Source: Gemelliphila palaticanis (GTDB lineage Bacteria; Bacillota; Bacilli; Staphylococcales; Gemellaceae). Taken from it: a stretch of DNA of 64,000 nucleotides. Position 1 is the stretch's first letter; every line of letters begins with the position of its first letter. The DNA is taken from assembly GCA_013415235.1 (NCBI GenBank), contig JACBYF010000001.1, positions 151,891 to 215,890 of the forward strand, read 5' to 3'. The notes beneath the pieces are model-generated. The model made no database searches. It had not been told where the DNA came from and worked only from the letters and a program-made list of their open reading frames with translations. A program made the position numbers and the translations under genes. Of this stretch, positions 9,949-18,880 are shown in pieces.

Positions 9949-10485
9949 ATGAAAAGAAAAAATATAATAATTATAATATTAATATTAACTATAATAGTTA
10001 CAATAAAATATTTTAACAATGTTCTAAAGGAAGAAGAAAATTTAGTAGAAAATTCAGTTTACTACGCTAAAAATATGCCGCACGCTAAAGATAAACATCC
10101 TGTTCTTATTATGTTAATTGATAATCTTAAGTATATAAATCAACCCAAAATAGATGGAATATCATATAAAATAGATGGCTCTAATAGTATAATAAATACT
10201 AACATAGAAAGTAACTTCTCTTATATAACCACTAGCAATAACAGAACAACCAACGGATATTTATACAAAAGCAAAAATAATTTCCATTATGAATTTGATT
10301 ATAACTTTAATCTAATTTATTCTACACAAAATAGAACAAATAACATAGACATCTCTACCGTTGATGAAGCGGCTATTATTGATGAGATATACGAATTTGT
10401 TAAACCTATTGTTGATTCACAAACAGAGCCAGAAGTAAACTTACAAGAAGAATTTAACAAAAGATATAAAGAGAGGTTTAATTAA
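9949..10485 (+). CDS. Hypothetical N-terminally anchored protein, 178 aa
   Basis: I do not recognise this protein. Residues 5-20 (NIIIIILILTIIVTIK) form one hydrophobic segment after a short basic stretch, so it is likely secreted or membrane-anchored, with an Asn/Tyr-rich outer domain and a charged helical C-terminus. The ATG follows AAAAGGAGAAAT at good spacing. It is the only plus-strand gene between 1 and 17 kb and has its own terminator, so it is a separate transcript. Confidence 0.6.
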   Translation: MKRKNIIIIILILTIIVTIKYFNNVLKEEENLVENSVYYAKNMPHAKDKHPVLIMLIDNLKYINQPKIDGISYKIDGSNSIINTNIESNFSYITTSNNRTTNGYLYKSKNNFHYEFDYNFNLIYSTQNRTNNIDISTVDEAAIIDEIYEFVKPIVDSQTEPEVNLQEEFNKRYKERFN

Positions 10486-10500
10486 TTTTAAAAATTAAAA

Positions 10501-10538
10501 AACAGTTAGAATTAACTAATTAGTCAATTCTAACTGTT
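10501..10538. terminator. Bidirectional terminator between convergent genes
   Basis: A perfect 13-bp stem (AACAGTTAGAATT at 10501-10513 with AATTCTAACTGTT at 10526-10538) is flanked by A-rich and T-rich tracts on both sides. It serves the plus-strand 178-aa gene and the minus-strand BCCT gene. Confidence 0.9.
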
Positions 10539-10561
10539 TTTTATAATTTTACTATACTAGC

Positions 10562-12112
10562 CTAGTCTTCGTAAGATTTGAATGGCTGATTTTTTTTAGG
10601 ATTTCTATCTGGCGTTATGCTAAGTCCCATTTCTTCTTTTTCGTGATATAGCTCTATAAGTAACGAAATCATCATAAATATGATAATGAAAGAAAATGGT
10701 AAAGCTACTATAATTAGTGTATTTTGTAAAGCTCCTAACCCTCCAGAGAACATTAGGGCTACTGCGATAAGCGCTAGTAATATTCCCCATGTTACTTTCT
10801 TTTTATTTGATGGATTTAAGTTTCCATCTTCTGATAACATCCCTAAAACATAAGTTGCAGAGTCTGCTGATGTAACGAAAAATGTACTAATTAAAATAAT
10901 CGCTATAATTGAAAGTACTATTCCAAATGAATATTCATTAAAAGTTGCAAACAACACTTCTTCCGTTGAGAATTTTGTTAAGTTTACTCCACTACTTTGA
11001 AGATTAGTTGATAAAGTTCCAAACGTTGAAAACCATAGGAAAGTAAGTATTGTCGGTATAAGTAGTACTACAGTTAAAAACTCTCTAATTGTACGCCCTT
11101 TTGAAATACGTGCGATAAAAACTCCAACGAATGGTGACCAAGATATCCACCAAGCCCAGTAGAATATAGTCCAATCGTTTATCCACTCTCTCTTAGTATC
11201 ATCGAATACTGCCGAACGGAAACTCATTTTGAAGAAATATTGCAAGTAATTTCCTATTGAGTCTGTTAATGTGTCGAATATTCTAACTGTCGGACCTATT
11301 ACTATTGATAAAGCTAATATACCTACTGCTAATATTAAATTTACATTAGATAAAATTTTTACACCTTTTCCTAGACCAGACATAGCTGACATAATAAATA
11401 ATACTGTTGTTATTAAAATAATAATAGATTGCGAAATAATGTTGTTAGGTATTCCAAATAAAAATGATAAACCTCCATTAATTTGAGCTGCACCAAATCC
11501 TAATGTTGTCGCAACACCAATAACTGTAGCTATAATAGTAATTATATCTACTATTTTTCCGATAAATCCGTCTGAATGTACTCCTAAAAGGGGCTTTAAC
11601 GTTACAGAAAGTAGAGATTTTTCTTGCTTACGGAAACCAAAATAGGCTAGTGCTAATCCTACTAAAGCATAAATTGCCCAGGCGTGAATACCCCAATGGA
11701 AAAACGTAAAACGAAATGCATCTGCTAAAGCCTCTTTAGTTCCTTCAGGTGCATTAGGCGTAGAAACTGCATAATGACTAAGTGGTTCTGCTGCACCATA
11801 AAAGACAAGACCGATACCCATTCCAGCAGAGAACATCATAGCTATCCAAGATAATGTATTGTGCTCCGGTTTAGAATTAGGATTACCCAATCTTATTTGA
11901 CCAACAGGATTTACAATTATAAATATACAGAACAGTAAAATTGCTGTTACTAAAAGTAAGTAAAACCATCCAAAGTTTACTGTAATTGAATCGCGTAAGT
12001 TTTCTGTAAATTTTTGAAATTGTTTTGGTATAGCTACACCCATTAAAACAAGTATAGACATAATTATTAATGATGTACTATAAATAATATTCTTGTTAAA
12101 AACTTTTTTCAT
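10562..12112 (-). CDS. BCCT-family betaine/carnitine/choline transporter
   Basis: A 516-residue protein with twelve hydrophobic segments. It has the BCCT glycine motif GMGIGLVFYGAAEPLSHY and the signature WAWWISWSPFVGVFIARISKGR with the aromatic substrate box. These Na+- or H+-coupled symporters (OpuD, BetL) import compatible solutes such as glycine betaine. The C-terminal tail is short and charged. The precise substrate cannot be read from sequence. Its leader is unusual: a strong ribosome site lies about 34 nt upstream of the ATG with a hairpin between them. Confidence 0.9.
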   Translation of the reverse strand: MKKVFNKNIIYSTSLIIMSILVLMGVAIPKQFQKFTENLRDSITVNFGWFYLLLVTAILLFCIFIIVNPVGQIRLGNPNSKPEHNTLSWIAMMFSAGMGIGLVFYGAAEPLSHYAVSTPNAPEGTKEALADAFRFTFFHWGIHAWAIYALVGLALAYFGFRKQEKSLLSVTLKPLLGVHSDGFIGKIVDIITIIATVIGVATTLGFGAAQINGGLSFLFGIPNNIISQSIIILITTVLFIMSAMSGLGKGVKILSNVNLILAVGILALSIVIGPTVRIFDTLTDSIGNYLQYFFKMSFRSAVFDDTKREWINDWTIFYWAWWISWSPFVGVFIARISKGRTIREFLTVVLLIPTILTFLWFSTFGTLSTNLQSSGVNLTKFSTEEVLFATFNEYSFGIVLSIIAIILISTFFVTSADSATYVLGMLSEDGNLNPSNKKKVTWGILLALIAVALMFSGGLGALQNTLIIVALPFSFIIIFMMISLLIELYHEKEEMGLSITPDRNPKKNQPFKSYED

Positions 12113-12153
12113 TTTTTTAAGATGTTAAAATAATATAAACATCTATCCTCCTT
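12112..12153 (-). promoter_or_regulatory. Structured spacer between ribosome site and start of the BCCT gene
   Basis: On the minus strand AAGGAGGA (12146-12153) is followed by AGATGTT, an 11-nt loop, and AACATCT (12120-12144), then TAAAAAA and the ATG at 12112. Folding of the 7-bp hairpin would bring the ribosome site within normal distance of the start. Alternatively an ATG inside the stem opens a five-codon minicistron ending in TAA just before the gene. Confidence 0.55.
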
Positions 12154-12258
12154 ACCAATTTTTTATACGGCATCGATATACAAAATCATTAAGAAAAACA
12201 ATCTTATATTCGTGATTTTGATATTTATTTTCCAAAAGAAAAAACACCGTATTATTAA

Positions 12259-12287
12259 ATTGTACACTATATGCGATTTTTTTTCAA
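12259..12287 (-). promoter_or_regulatory. Sigma-A promoter of the BCCT gene
   Basis: On the minus strand TTGAAA (12282-12287) and TACAAT (12259-12264) are separated by 17 nt. The implied leader is about 140 nt and holds a hairpin (CAAAATCA at 12181-12188 with TGATTTTG at 12213-12220). The rest of the 12113-12434 gap shows nothing I recognise. Confidence 0.6.
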
Positions 12288-12434
12288 TTTTTATTGTTTA
12301 GAAATTATTTTTCTAGTTTTAAAAACAAATAATAAGAACAACTAAAAATATTGCCATAACAACATTTAAAAGCAAATAAAAAAAGATAAAACCAAATATA
12401 AAAATTTAATTTTATCTCTTACTTATTATTTAAT

Positions 12435-12932
12435 TTACTTTTTAATTTTATACACCAAAATTTTATTTTTAAACTTAAAATCTCCCCATTGTTCTTCAAC
12501 TATTTTATCATTATCTACAAAACCAATTTTTTTATAAAAATTCAGAGCTTTTTCATTACCTAATAAAACTTTAACATATATAACAGAATATTTTTCAGAA
12601 AGTGTATTTATAGATTTGTTTATAAGCATTTCTCCAAAACCTTGTTTTTGATACTCTGGTAAAACATATAAAGCCCATATTTCCCCAGCATTATCAACAC
12701 CTCTATCTTTACCAAATACTATATCTCCTACTATTTGGTTATCTTCTTCTAAAACATATACATTACCCTTATCATTAGATATTAAATCTTTAGTAGAATT
12801 TACCCAAAAATCAATATGTATCTTATCCAAAAAATTATTATCTAATAATCCTGGATAGGTATCATGCCAACAAGTATAATGAACTCTACTTATAGATATA
12901 GCATCATTAACATTTGCATTTCTTAAAATCAT
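12435..12932 (-). CDS. GNAT-family N-acetyltransferase
   Basis: A 165-residue single-domain acetyltransferase. The acetyl-CoA pyrophosphate loop is visible as YQKQGFGEMLINKSI (motif Q/RxxGxG/A), preceded by the beta4 strand EIWALYVLPE and followed by the ALNFYKKIGFVDNDK motif typical of the GNAT C-terminus. Substrate unknown. It lies 93 nt downstream of the MFS gene, with a terminator between them, so it is probably transcribed separately. Confidence 0.85.
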   Translation of the reverse strand: MILRNANVNDAISISRVHYTCWHDTYPGLLDNNFLDKIHIDFWVNSTKDLISNDKGNVYVLEEDNQIVGDIVFGKDRGVDNAGEIWALYVLPEYQKQGFGEMLINKSINTLSEKYSVIYVKVLLGNEKALNFYKKIGFVDNDKIVEEQWGDFKFKNKILVYKIKK

Positions 12933-12975
12933 AAAGTATCCCCTTTCAAGAATATTTTTTAACTATTATAGCAAA

Positions 12976-13015
12976 TAGAAAAAAGAATAGCAATACATTT
13001 TAAAATGCAAGCTAT
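12976..13015 (-). terminator. Terminator after the MFS transporter
   Basis: Minus-strand hairpin: GATAGC and TGCATTTT pair with AAAATG and GCTATTC across 12985-13017, with one or two mismatches, followed by TTCTTTTTTC. Confidence 0.65.
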
Positions 13016-13025
13016 CCTTATGTTT

Positions 13026-14300
13026 TTAGTTGTCTTTAACTTTTATTTTTACAAGTATCATACTAAATAAAGTTAAGGCTAATGTTATTAAAAATATTGA
13101 TTTGTTTTGGCTAAATCCTAGCATTCCATTTTTTAAATATTTAGCAAGTAATACATAAACATAATCACCGTAATAAATACCTAATGCGAAAAAGGCTTGA
13201 TAAATACCCATACTTATGTTTCGGTACTCTTTATCAAAATATTGCATAGCCATACCTATTAAAATATTGTATACTCCTCCGTAGAAAAGCCCGTTAAATA
13301 TGTACGCAAAGTATACTAAATAAGGATTTGTAGCATTTAATACTATTACAAAAAATATTACTGCTGAACTAAAAGATAATAATAGTGTTTTTTGAATACC
13401 TATTTTATTAGCAAAATATGTTCCTGCAAAGACACCTGCTAATAGTTGTGGTACTGCAAATAATGTATCCATATAAGCAAGCATGGCTGGTTGCATATTA
13501 AGTTCAAGTTTTCCATAAGTTATCATATTTGCTCCACTCGTTGAAAACTTGATAAACGACACTAATAAAGCTAAAAAACAAATATAAATAAAACTTTTAT
13601 GTTTTAGTACGGTATACACTTTATTTCTAGAAAATTTACCTTCTATAGAAACGTAATCTTTCATTTTAAAAGTAAGTAACAACGTTGCTAAAGCTATAAA
13701 TCCTGCAACTAGCCATAAAAGGTTATAATGTTTATAACTACCATAAGTAAATAAGTACTGAATTGGTGCTGCTATAAACTCTGCTAGTAATGGGGCTGCT
13801 GAAAGAATAGCTACAGAGGCTGCTGCTTTTTCTTTTTCAAAAGTTTCAGAAAAAATAACATTAAACATAGCTATCATAGTTGCACCTAATCCTAATGCTA
13901 AAGAAGATATGTATAAACTGCTATATCCAGAATTGTAATAAACTAATAGCGAAGATACTACTAGTGTTAACAATGCAATTTGAATAAAAACTTTTCTTTT
14001 TTTGAAAATATCACTAACAAAAAACATCGGTAATCGCATAAGTAAACTCATAAGACCATATCCTGACGCTATTTGAGCTGCTAATTCTGCTGATAGTGAT
14101 AAACCTCCTTGTTCAATAGGAGTAATAGCATAAAGCTTTCTATAAGCTCTAATAATACTTATAGCAGCCCAGAACAATACTAATATCCAAAAAATAGTGA
14201 TTTGATCTTTGTTTAATTTGTACTTTTTAGAAATAAAATAAGCTATTCCTAAAATAAAAAATATCATGAATACTGAAATTAAAATTTTAATTAAAATCAT
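13026..14300 (-). CDS. MFS transporter
   Basis: A 424-residue protein with about twelve hydrophobic segments. It carries an MFS-like loop between helices 2 and 3 (LPMFFVSDIFKKRKVFIQ) and a central cytoplasmic loop rich in charge (KMKDYVSIEGKFSRNK). Substrate cannot be deduced. It stands alone with a terminator downstream. No drug-efflux signature is obvious. Confidence 0.8.
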   Translation of the reverse strand: MILIKILISVFMIFFILGIAYFISKKYKLNKDQITIFWILVLFWAAISIIRAYRKLYAITPIEQGGLSLSAELAAQIASGYGLMSLLMRLPMFFVSDIFKKRKVFIQIALLTLVVSSLLVYYNSGYSSLYISSLALGLGATMIAMFNVIFSETFEKEKAAASVAILSAAPLLAEFIAAPIQYLFTYGSYKHYNLLWLVAGFIALATLLLTFKMKDYVSIEGKFSRNKVYTVLKHKSFIYICFLALLVSFIKFSTSGANMITYGKLELNMQPAMLAYMDTLFAVPQLLAGVFAGTYFANKIGIQKTLLLSFSSAVIFFVIVLNATNPYLVYFAYIFNGLFYGGVYNILIGMAMQYFDKEYRNISMGIYQAFFALGIYYGDYVYVLLAKYLKNGMLGFSQNKSIFLITLALTLFSMILVKIKVKDN

Positions 14301-14406
14301 TCCTTCCTTGAAATAAATTTTGCACTAAAACATTATAACACAACCTATTAATTTTTTTATAAATTGCACTTCTAATAAAAAGTTTTATTAAGATATAAAA
14401 ATTTAT

Positions 14407-14459
14407 ATAAAAACTCTTATTAGAATATCCAAAAAGGAAATTATAATAAGAGTTTTTAT
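14407..14459. terminator. Terminator of the IdeS-like protease gene
   Basis: A perfect 16-bp stem (14407-14422 with 14444-14459) lies downstream of the protease gene and upstream of the MFS gene. The loop is 21 nt, long for a simple terminator, and the arms are T/A-rich on both strands. Confidence 0.7.
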
Positions 14460-14485
14460 TATTATTAAATAGGTATTAGAACTTA

Positions 14486-17038
14486 TTATTTTACTTTATT
14501 TCTTCTAGAAACTAGTCCTAGAGTTATCATTATTGTTATAATACCTAAAGAAGATGTGCTATTATCTAATCCGCCTGTGTTAGGTAATTTTGGTTGTTGT
14601 TTATTTTCACTAACTGTAACAGCATATTTACTAAAGTGGTTAACAGAGAATACCACTGTATTGTTTTCAACTTTTGAAGGTATTAATGTTAATTCTCCAG
14701 TCTTATCATCAACATAATATATATTAACAGTTTTATTTTCTAAGTTTTCTACTAATGAAATTCTTACTGTTCTATCTTTATCAGTTTTCACTATATTTTC
14801 TTTACTTGAATTTAATAAATCTATATCAAATACTTTTATAGAGTCTACTTTTTCACTAATTTTAGATAATACTGCTTCCTTATATTGTTCCGTTACATCT
14901 TTAACTTGAATGTTATATTTTTCGTTATTTTCGTCTTTTATTAAAACTTCGACTTTACTATCTCCAACTTGAGCAACAATGCTATGAGTTAATTCATTAG
15001 AATTTTGTATCGATGGTTGGTCTGTTTCTGTTTCTACTGTTGGTTCTACCGAAGGTTTTGTTGCTTCTGTTGTTTCTTCAACTTTTATTTCTTCTTTTGG
15101 TTGTTCAACATTGACTTTTGGTGCTTCTGGTTTTGTAGTTTCTTTTTCTACTTTTGGTTCTACCGAAGGTTTTGTTGTTTCTGTTGTTTCTTCAACTTTT
15201 ATTTCTTCTTTCGGTTGTTCAACATTAGCTTTTGGTTCTTCTGGTTTTATTGTTTCTTTTTCTAATTTTGGTTCTACAGACGGTTTTGTTGCTTCTGCTG
15301 TTTCTTCAACTTTTATTTCTTCTTTTGGTTGTTCAATATTAACTTTTGGCGTTGATGGTTTTACTACGTTTTCATCAGCATTTGGTACTACTTCTTTATT
15401 TGTTTCTGTAGAAGCATTTTCTGGTACTGTTTGTTCTGCCGTATTTTCTACAGATGATGTTTCTACAGATACTTCTGTTTCTTTTTTATCTTCACTAGCT
15501 TCTACTTTAGCTTCTTTTTCTGTAATAGAAGGTGTATCAGATTGATTGTCTTCTTTTTTATCCTCTACTATAGCATTTCCTGATTGTGGTTGTTCTTTTT
15601 CCACATCTTCTATATGTGTTTTATCTTCTACTTTTGAGGCACTATTTTCCTCCGCAGAAATCTCCCCAGTTTCTACCTTGTTTTTTTCATCTTCTTTAGA
15701 TTTTTTATACTCTGTTAAAACTTTTTCTAATTCTTCTTTAGCTTCTTTGAAGTCTTGTTCTGTAGCTATAGCTCTTGAAAGTTTTTCCTCTGCTTTCTTT
15801 ATTTCCTCTGCTAATTTTTCAGAATTATTTGACTTAGCGTCAGCTATTAAAGTTTCTAAAGAATTTTTAGCATCTTTTAATAATTGCTCTTTCTTCATTA
15901 CCTCTGATTGTTTAAAGAAAGACTCCCATATTTCTTTACCTGTTTTTAATCCATACAGATAGCTTACATAACCTCCTGTCCCCTCAGTAGGTGTAGTTGT
16001 TGCAGATATCCTAGGTCTATTAGTTCCTTTATCATAAGTTACATGATATCTAAATAGACCTTTTTTTACACTTTTATCCCCTTGTAAAGTGTCGTATTTA
16101 GCTAAACCATCATCTGAATCTGTTACATAAATAGCATTAACATAACCTTCAGAGTCGAATTCAGCTCCCCAAAGACTTATTATATGGAAAGGTCCACTAT
16201 TATTTCCAATTCTATAGGCTACACCTACAGCCATTCCTTTTTCTAGATATTCTTTAAGTTTTGTGTTAAATGAATATTTAGAAAAAGTAACATATCTACT
16301 TGAAAGTATTTTCCCTTCAAAAACTTCACTAAAGTATCCACCTCGTTTGTCTATGCTCTCTTTACGCCAAGAACTTTCGTTATTTTCTATCATTGAAAAA
16401 TTTGGCGCGTAGCCATTTATAAAGAAATCATTAATAGCATCTGTCCAACCACCATGATTTTTAAATTTAAAGTAGTTTGTAAAATCTTTAAATATTTGAC
16501 TCTCCTCTTGATTCTTATAAGAATCTAAATAATCATATATACTAGAAACTTTTTTATTATTGAAATTTTCTTTAGATTGATTTGGATAAATAGATAAAAA
16601 TCTGTTTATGTAATCTCTATTAACACTTAGCCACCAATGTAACATATTTCCAGAAACTGCTGCGTAACATAAATTCTGATCACGTATTTTACTAAACTTC
16701 TTATTTATATCATACCAATTACCACTGTTTCCTTTGTCATCAAGAACTGTATAAAAAGCATAAGGTGTATCTTTAAAACTATATTCATTTATTATTTTAA
16801 AGCTAGAGGCATCGGGTGCTATAACACCGTTAACCCATTTTATATTATTTCCATATTGAAATCCTTTTGGATAAAGTTTTTTTATTTTTTCTAAATTAGA
16901 AACTTCGTTCTCATTATTAGGATCATTAGCAACATAATTAAAATCATTATTAGCTAATGTATAACTATTATTTACACCGCCCGATACTACTAATAGCACT
17001 AACGGTAGTGACAAACTTTTTTTAATTTTCTTTTTCAT
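14486..17038 (-). CDS. IdeS/Mac-family immunoglobulin-degrading cysteine protease, LPXTG-anchored
   Basis: An 850-residue surface protein. It begins with a signal peptide (SLSLPLVLLVVSGGV). The peptidase domain (about residues 30-370) has the C66 signature: the nucleophile in QNLCYAAVSGNMLHWWL, the oxyanion-hole lysine region KWVNGV, and the catalytic His/Asp in GPFHIISLWGAEF and YVTDSDD. A helical linker, a repeat region of three 38-residue Pro/Glu/Lys units, a beta-rich domain (THSIVAQVGDSKVEVL), and a sortase signal LPNTGG with hydrophobic tail follow. IdeS enzymes cleave the IgG hinge; related enzymes cleave IgM. Antibody class cannot be read here. I chose the ATG at 17038, preceded by AAGGGG; the longer start at 17089 lacks a ribosome site and would place 17 residues ahead of the signal peptide. 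Confidence 0.9.
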   Translation of the reverse strand: MKKKIKKSLSLPLVLLVVSGGVNNSYTLANNDFNYVANDPNNENEVSNLEKIKKLYPKGFQYGNNIKWVNGVIAPDASSFKIINEYSFKDTPYAFYTVLDDKGNSGNWYDINKKFSKIRDQNLCYAAVSGNMLHWWLSVNRDYINRFLSIYPNQSKENFNNKKVSSIYDYLDSYKNQEESQIFKDFTNYFKFKNHGGWTDAINDFFINGYAPNFSMIENNESSWRKESIDKRGGYFSEVFEGKILSSRYVTFSKYSFNTKLKEYLEKGMAVGVAYRIGNNSGPFHIISLWGAEFDSEGYVNAIYVTDSDDGLAKYDTLQGDKSVKKGLFRYHVTYDKGTNRPRISATTTPTEGTGGYVSYLYGLKTGKEIWESFFKQSEVMKKEQLLKDAKNSLETLIADAKSNNSEKLAEEIKKAEEKLSRAIATEQDFKEAKEELEKVLTEYKKSKEDEKNKVETGEISAEENSASKVEDKTHIEDVEKEQPQSGNAIVEDKKEDNQSDTPSITEKEAKVEASEDKKETEVSVETSSVENTAEQTVPENASTETNKEVVPNADENVVKPSTPKVNIEQPKEEIKVEETAEATKPSVEPKLEKETIKPEEPKANVEQPKEEIKVEETTETTKPSVEPKVEKETTKPEAPKVNVEQPKEEIKVEETTEATKPSVEPTVETETDQPSIQNSNELTHSIVAQVGDSKVEVLIKDENNEKYNIQVKDVTEQYKEAVLSKISEKVDSIKVFDIDLLNSSKENIVKTDKDRTVRISLVENLENKTVNIYYVDDKTGELTLIPSKVENNTVVFSVNHFSKYAVTVSENKQQPKLPNTGGLDNSTSSLGIITIMITLGLVSRRNKVK
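15013..15345 (-). repeat. 114-bp tandem repeat in the protease stalk
   Basis: The segment GGTTCTAC(C/A)GA recurs at 15041, 15155 and 15269, giving a 114-bp period. Each unit encodes 38 residues of the type EQPKEEIKVEETTE..KPSVEPK. Near-identical units imply recent expansion and likely copy-number variation between strains. Confidence 0.9.
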
Positions 17039-17185
17039 TAAATTATTCCCCTTAAACATGTATAGAAAATATAAAATAAAATAACACATTGAAGTTATTT
17101 TATTTTAAAATAATTATTTTTTACTAGAGTTTAAAAATATACTAAAAACACTAATTTTACTGCTTTTTTTAAAAAATCCTTTTTG

Positions 17186-17214
17186 ATTATAACAAATTAT
17201 TTTTGAATGTGCAA
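17186..17214 (-). promoter_or_regulatory. Sigma-A promoter of the IdeS-like protease
   Basis: On the minus strand TTGCAC (17209-17214), 17 nt, TATAAT (17186-17191). The leader would be about 140 nt, AT-rich, without recognisable structure. Confidence 0.65.
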
Positions 17215-17324
17215 TATTTTTTTAAAAAATTTTATTTAATTAACTTGTCTATAAAAGTCATTAAATTTTTACTGTATTCTTTTGTATAAAATACAAGTAT
17301 AAATAAAACTCTTTAAATACTTTC

Positions 17325-17353
17325 TTGATTTTTCTACATGGTATTTTTATAAT
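17325..17353 (+). promoter_or_regulatory. Sigma-A promoter of comFA
   Basis: TTGATT (17325-17330), 17 nt, TATAAT (17348-17353). The predicted start of transcription lies only about 14 nt before the ATG, so the leader is little more than the ribosome site. A second weaker candidate (TTAACT around 17238, with ATAAAAGTCATTAAAT) and a 15-bp palindrome TTGTATAAAATACAA (17282-17296) lie upstream. No clear late-competence (cin) box is seen. Confidence 0.6.
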
Positions 17354-17373
17354 TGTTATAAGAGGTGATTTGT

Positions 17374-18879
17374 ATGTACTTTAACAGTAGTTCCGAATTT
17401 ATAGAGGCTATTTATTATGCATATTACAGCAATTACGATTCGGAGACAAAAAAAGATATTATGAGTGGTATATATGAAGATTATTTAATTTTTGGTAATA
17501 AAAATAACGAATTTGAAGAATTATACAGGGAGTTGTATTCTTATAATTTTAACCCACAAATAGATGATAATTTTTTAAAGCAATACAACGGAAAAATTTT
17601 GTCTATAAAGCAACTTTTACACAAAAAAGTAAAAATACATTATTTAGAAACTTCAAAATATGCTAAAAAATTTATTTTAGTTGAAGAAAATAACTGTAAA
17701 AAATGTGGCAATAAAGATACAAAATATTTTTTTAAGTACAATAGCGACTTTAAACAAAATTGTATATACTGCAAAAAATGTGTCGATTTTGGCATTAGTA
17801 ATAATATACACTATAATTTTCATATTGATAAAAATTTAAAAAATAATTATGAAAATATTGAATTACCTAAAATAACTTTAAGCCCTCAACAAGAATTAGC
17901 ATCAGAAACTTTAATAAAAAATTGTGATGAAAATAAAAATACACTCATTTGGGCTGTTTGTGGTGCAGGAAAAACAGAAATAATCTACAAATTAATATAC
18001 AAATCTTTAAAAGAAAACAAAAAAATATGCCTAGCAATCCCAAGAAAAGATGTCGTAATAGAACTATATAAAAGAATAAAAAAAGACTTTAAAATAAACA
18101 TTAACATTTTGCATGGAAATGAAAAACAAATAACCGATAGCCTACTCTACATAATGACAACTCATCAACTAGTTAACTACTATAATTTTTTTGATGTTTT
18201 AATAGTAGATGAGGTAGATGCTTTCCCTTATTACGGGGACGACGTACTTGAGTATAGTTCTTTAAATTCTAGGAAAAATAATTGCCCTGTAGTATTTCTA
18301 TCAGCAACACCTTCGAAGAAAATAAAAAATTTTGTTGATGAAGTATGTAAGATTCCTATACGTTATCATCAAAAACTGCTACCAGTTCCAAAAATTATAA
18401 TAGGTAAAAAAGAAAGTTATAATTTAAATATTAATACCGTACTAAATTTTATAAAAGAAGTAAAAAACAATAAAAGAAGAGCTTTAATTTTTGTCCCATC
18501 AATAAAAATAGGGGGAAATCTTTATAACAAATTAAAATCTGAAGTCAACAAAATAAGTTTTGTTTCTAGTTTAGATAGCGAGAGAGAGAATAAAATACAA
18601 GATATGCACAATTATGAGATAGATATTTTAATAACTACTACCATTTTAGAAAGAGGTGTGACATTTGATTATTTAGACGTATTTGTATACTTCGCTAATC
18701 ATAAACACTTTACTAAAGAAGCATTAATTCAAATAGCAGGACGAGTAGGTAGAAAATATTATGATTATAATGGAGAAGTAATATTTTACGCTAAAGAAAA
18801 TAGTAAAAATATAAAATCAGCAATTAAAGAAATAAACTATATGAATGAACTGGCTAAATATAGAAAGTTGGTGAACTAA
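17374..18879 (+). CDS. comFA: ComFA, DNA uptake helicase
   Basis: A 501-residue superfamily-2 ATPase. An N-terminal four-cysteine zinc finger (CKKCGNKD ... CIYCKKC, around residues 108-138) precedes the helicase core: Walker A AVCGAGKTE, DEAD-type VDEVDAFP, motif III LSATPS, and motif VI IQIAGRVGRK. ComFA drives import of transforming single-stranded DNA through ComEC. I chose the ATG at 17374 with AGAGGTG 6 nt upstream; a GTG at 17365 overlaps that ribosome site. The stop is followed after one base by comFC, so the two are coupled. Presence of both suggests natural competence. Confidence 0.93.
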   Translation: MYFNSSSEFIEAIYYAYYSNYDSETKKDIMSGIYEDYLIFGNKNNEFEELYRELYSYNFNPQIDDNFLKQYNGKILSIKQLLHKKVKIHYLETSKYAKKFILVEENNCKKCGNKDTKYFFKYNSDFKQNCIYCKKCVDFGISNNIHYNFHIDKNLKNNYENIELPKITLSPQQELASETLIKNCDENKNTLIWAVCGAGKTEIIYKLIYKSLKENKKICLAIPRKDVVIELYKRIKKDFKININILHGNEKQITDSLLYIMTTHQLVNYYNFFDVLIVDEVDAFPYYGDDVLEYSSLNSRKNNCPVVFLSATPSKKIKNFVDEVCKIPIRYHQKLLPVPKIIIGKKESYNLNINTVLNFIKEVKNNKRRALIFVPSIKIGGNLYNKLKSEVNKISFVSSLDSERENKIQDMHNYEIDILITTTILERGVTFDYLDVFVYFANHKHFTKEALIQIAGRVGRKYYDYNGEVIFYAKENSKNIKSAIKEINYMNELAKYRKLVN

Positions 18880-18880
18880 T

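Noticed and set aside
12113..12252. Known riboswitch in the BCCT leader
   Set aside because: Hairpins are present but none matches a riboswitch core I know.
14400..14460. CRISPR-like repeats among AT-rich palindromes
   Set aside because: No regularly spaced direct repeats or cas genes anywhere in the window.
15005..15962. Long plus-strand open frames rich in Phe/Cys or Ser opposite the IdeS-like gene
   Set aside because: They are shadows of the Pro/Glu/Lys repeats; no ribosome sites or promoters and absurd composition.
17039..17089. Longer N-terminus for the IdeS-like protein
   Set aside because: No ribosome site and it would put 17 hydrophobic residues before a normal signal peptide; the ATG at 17038 has AAGGGG.
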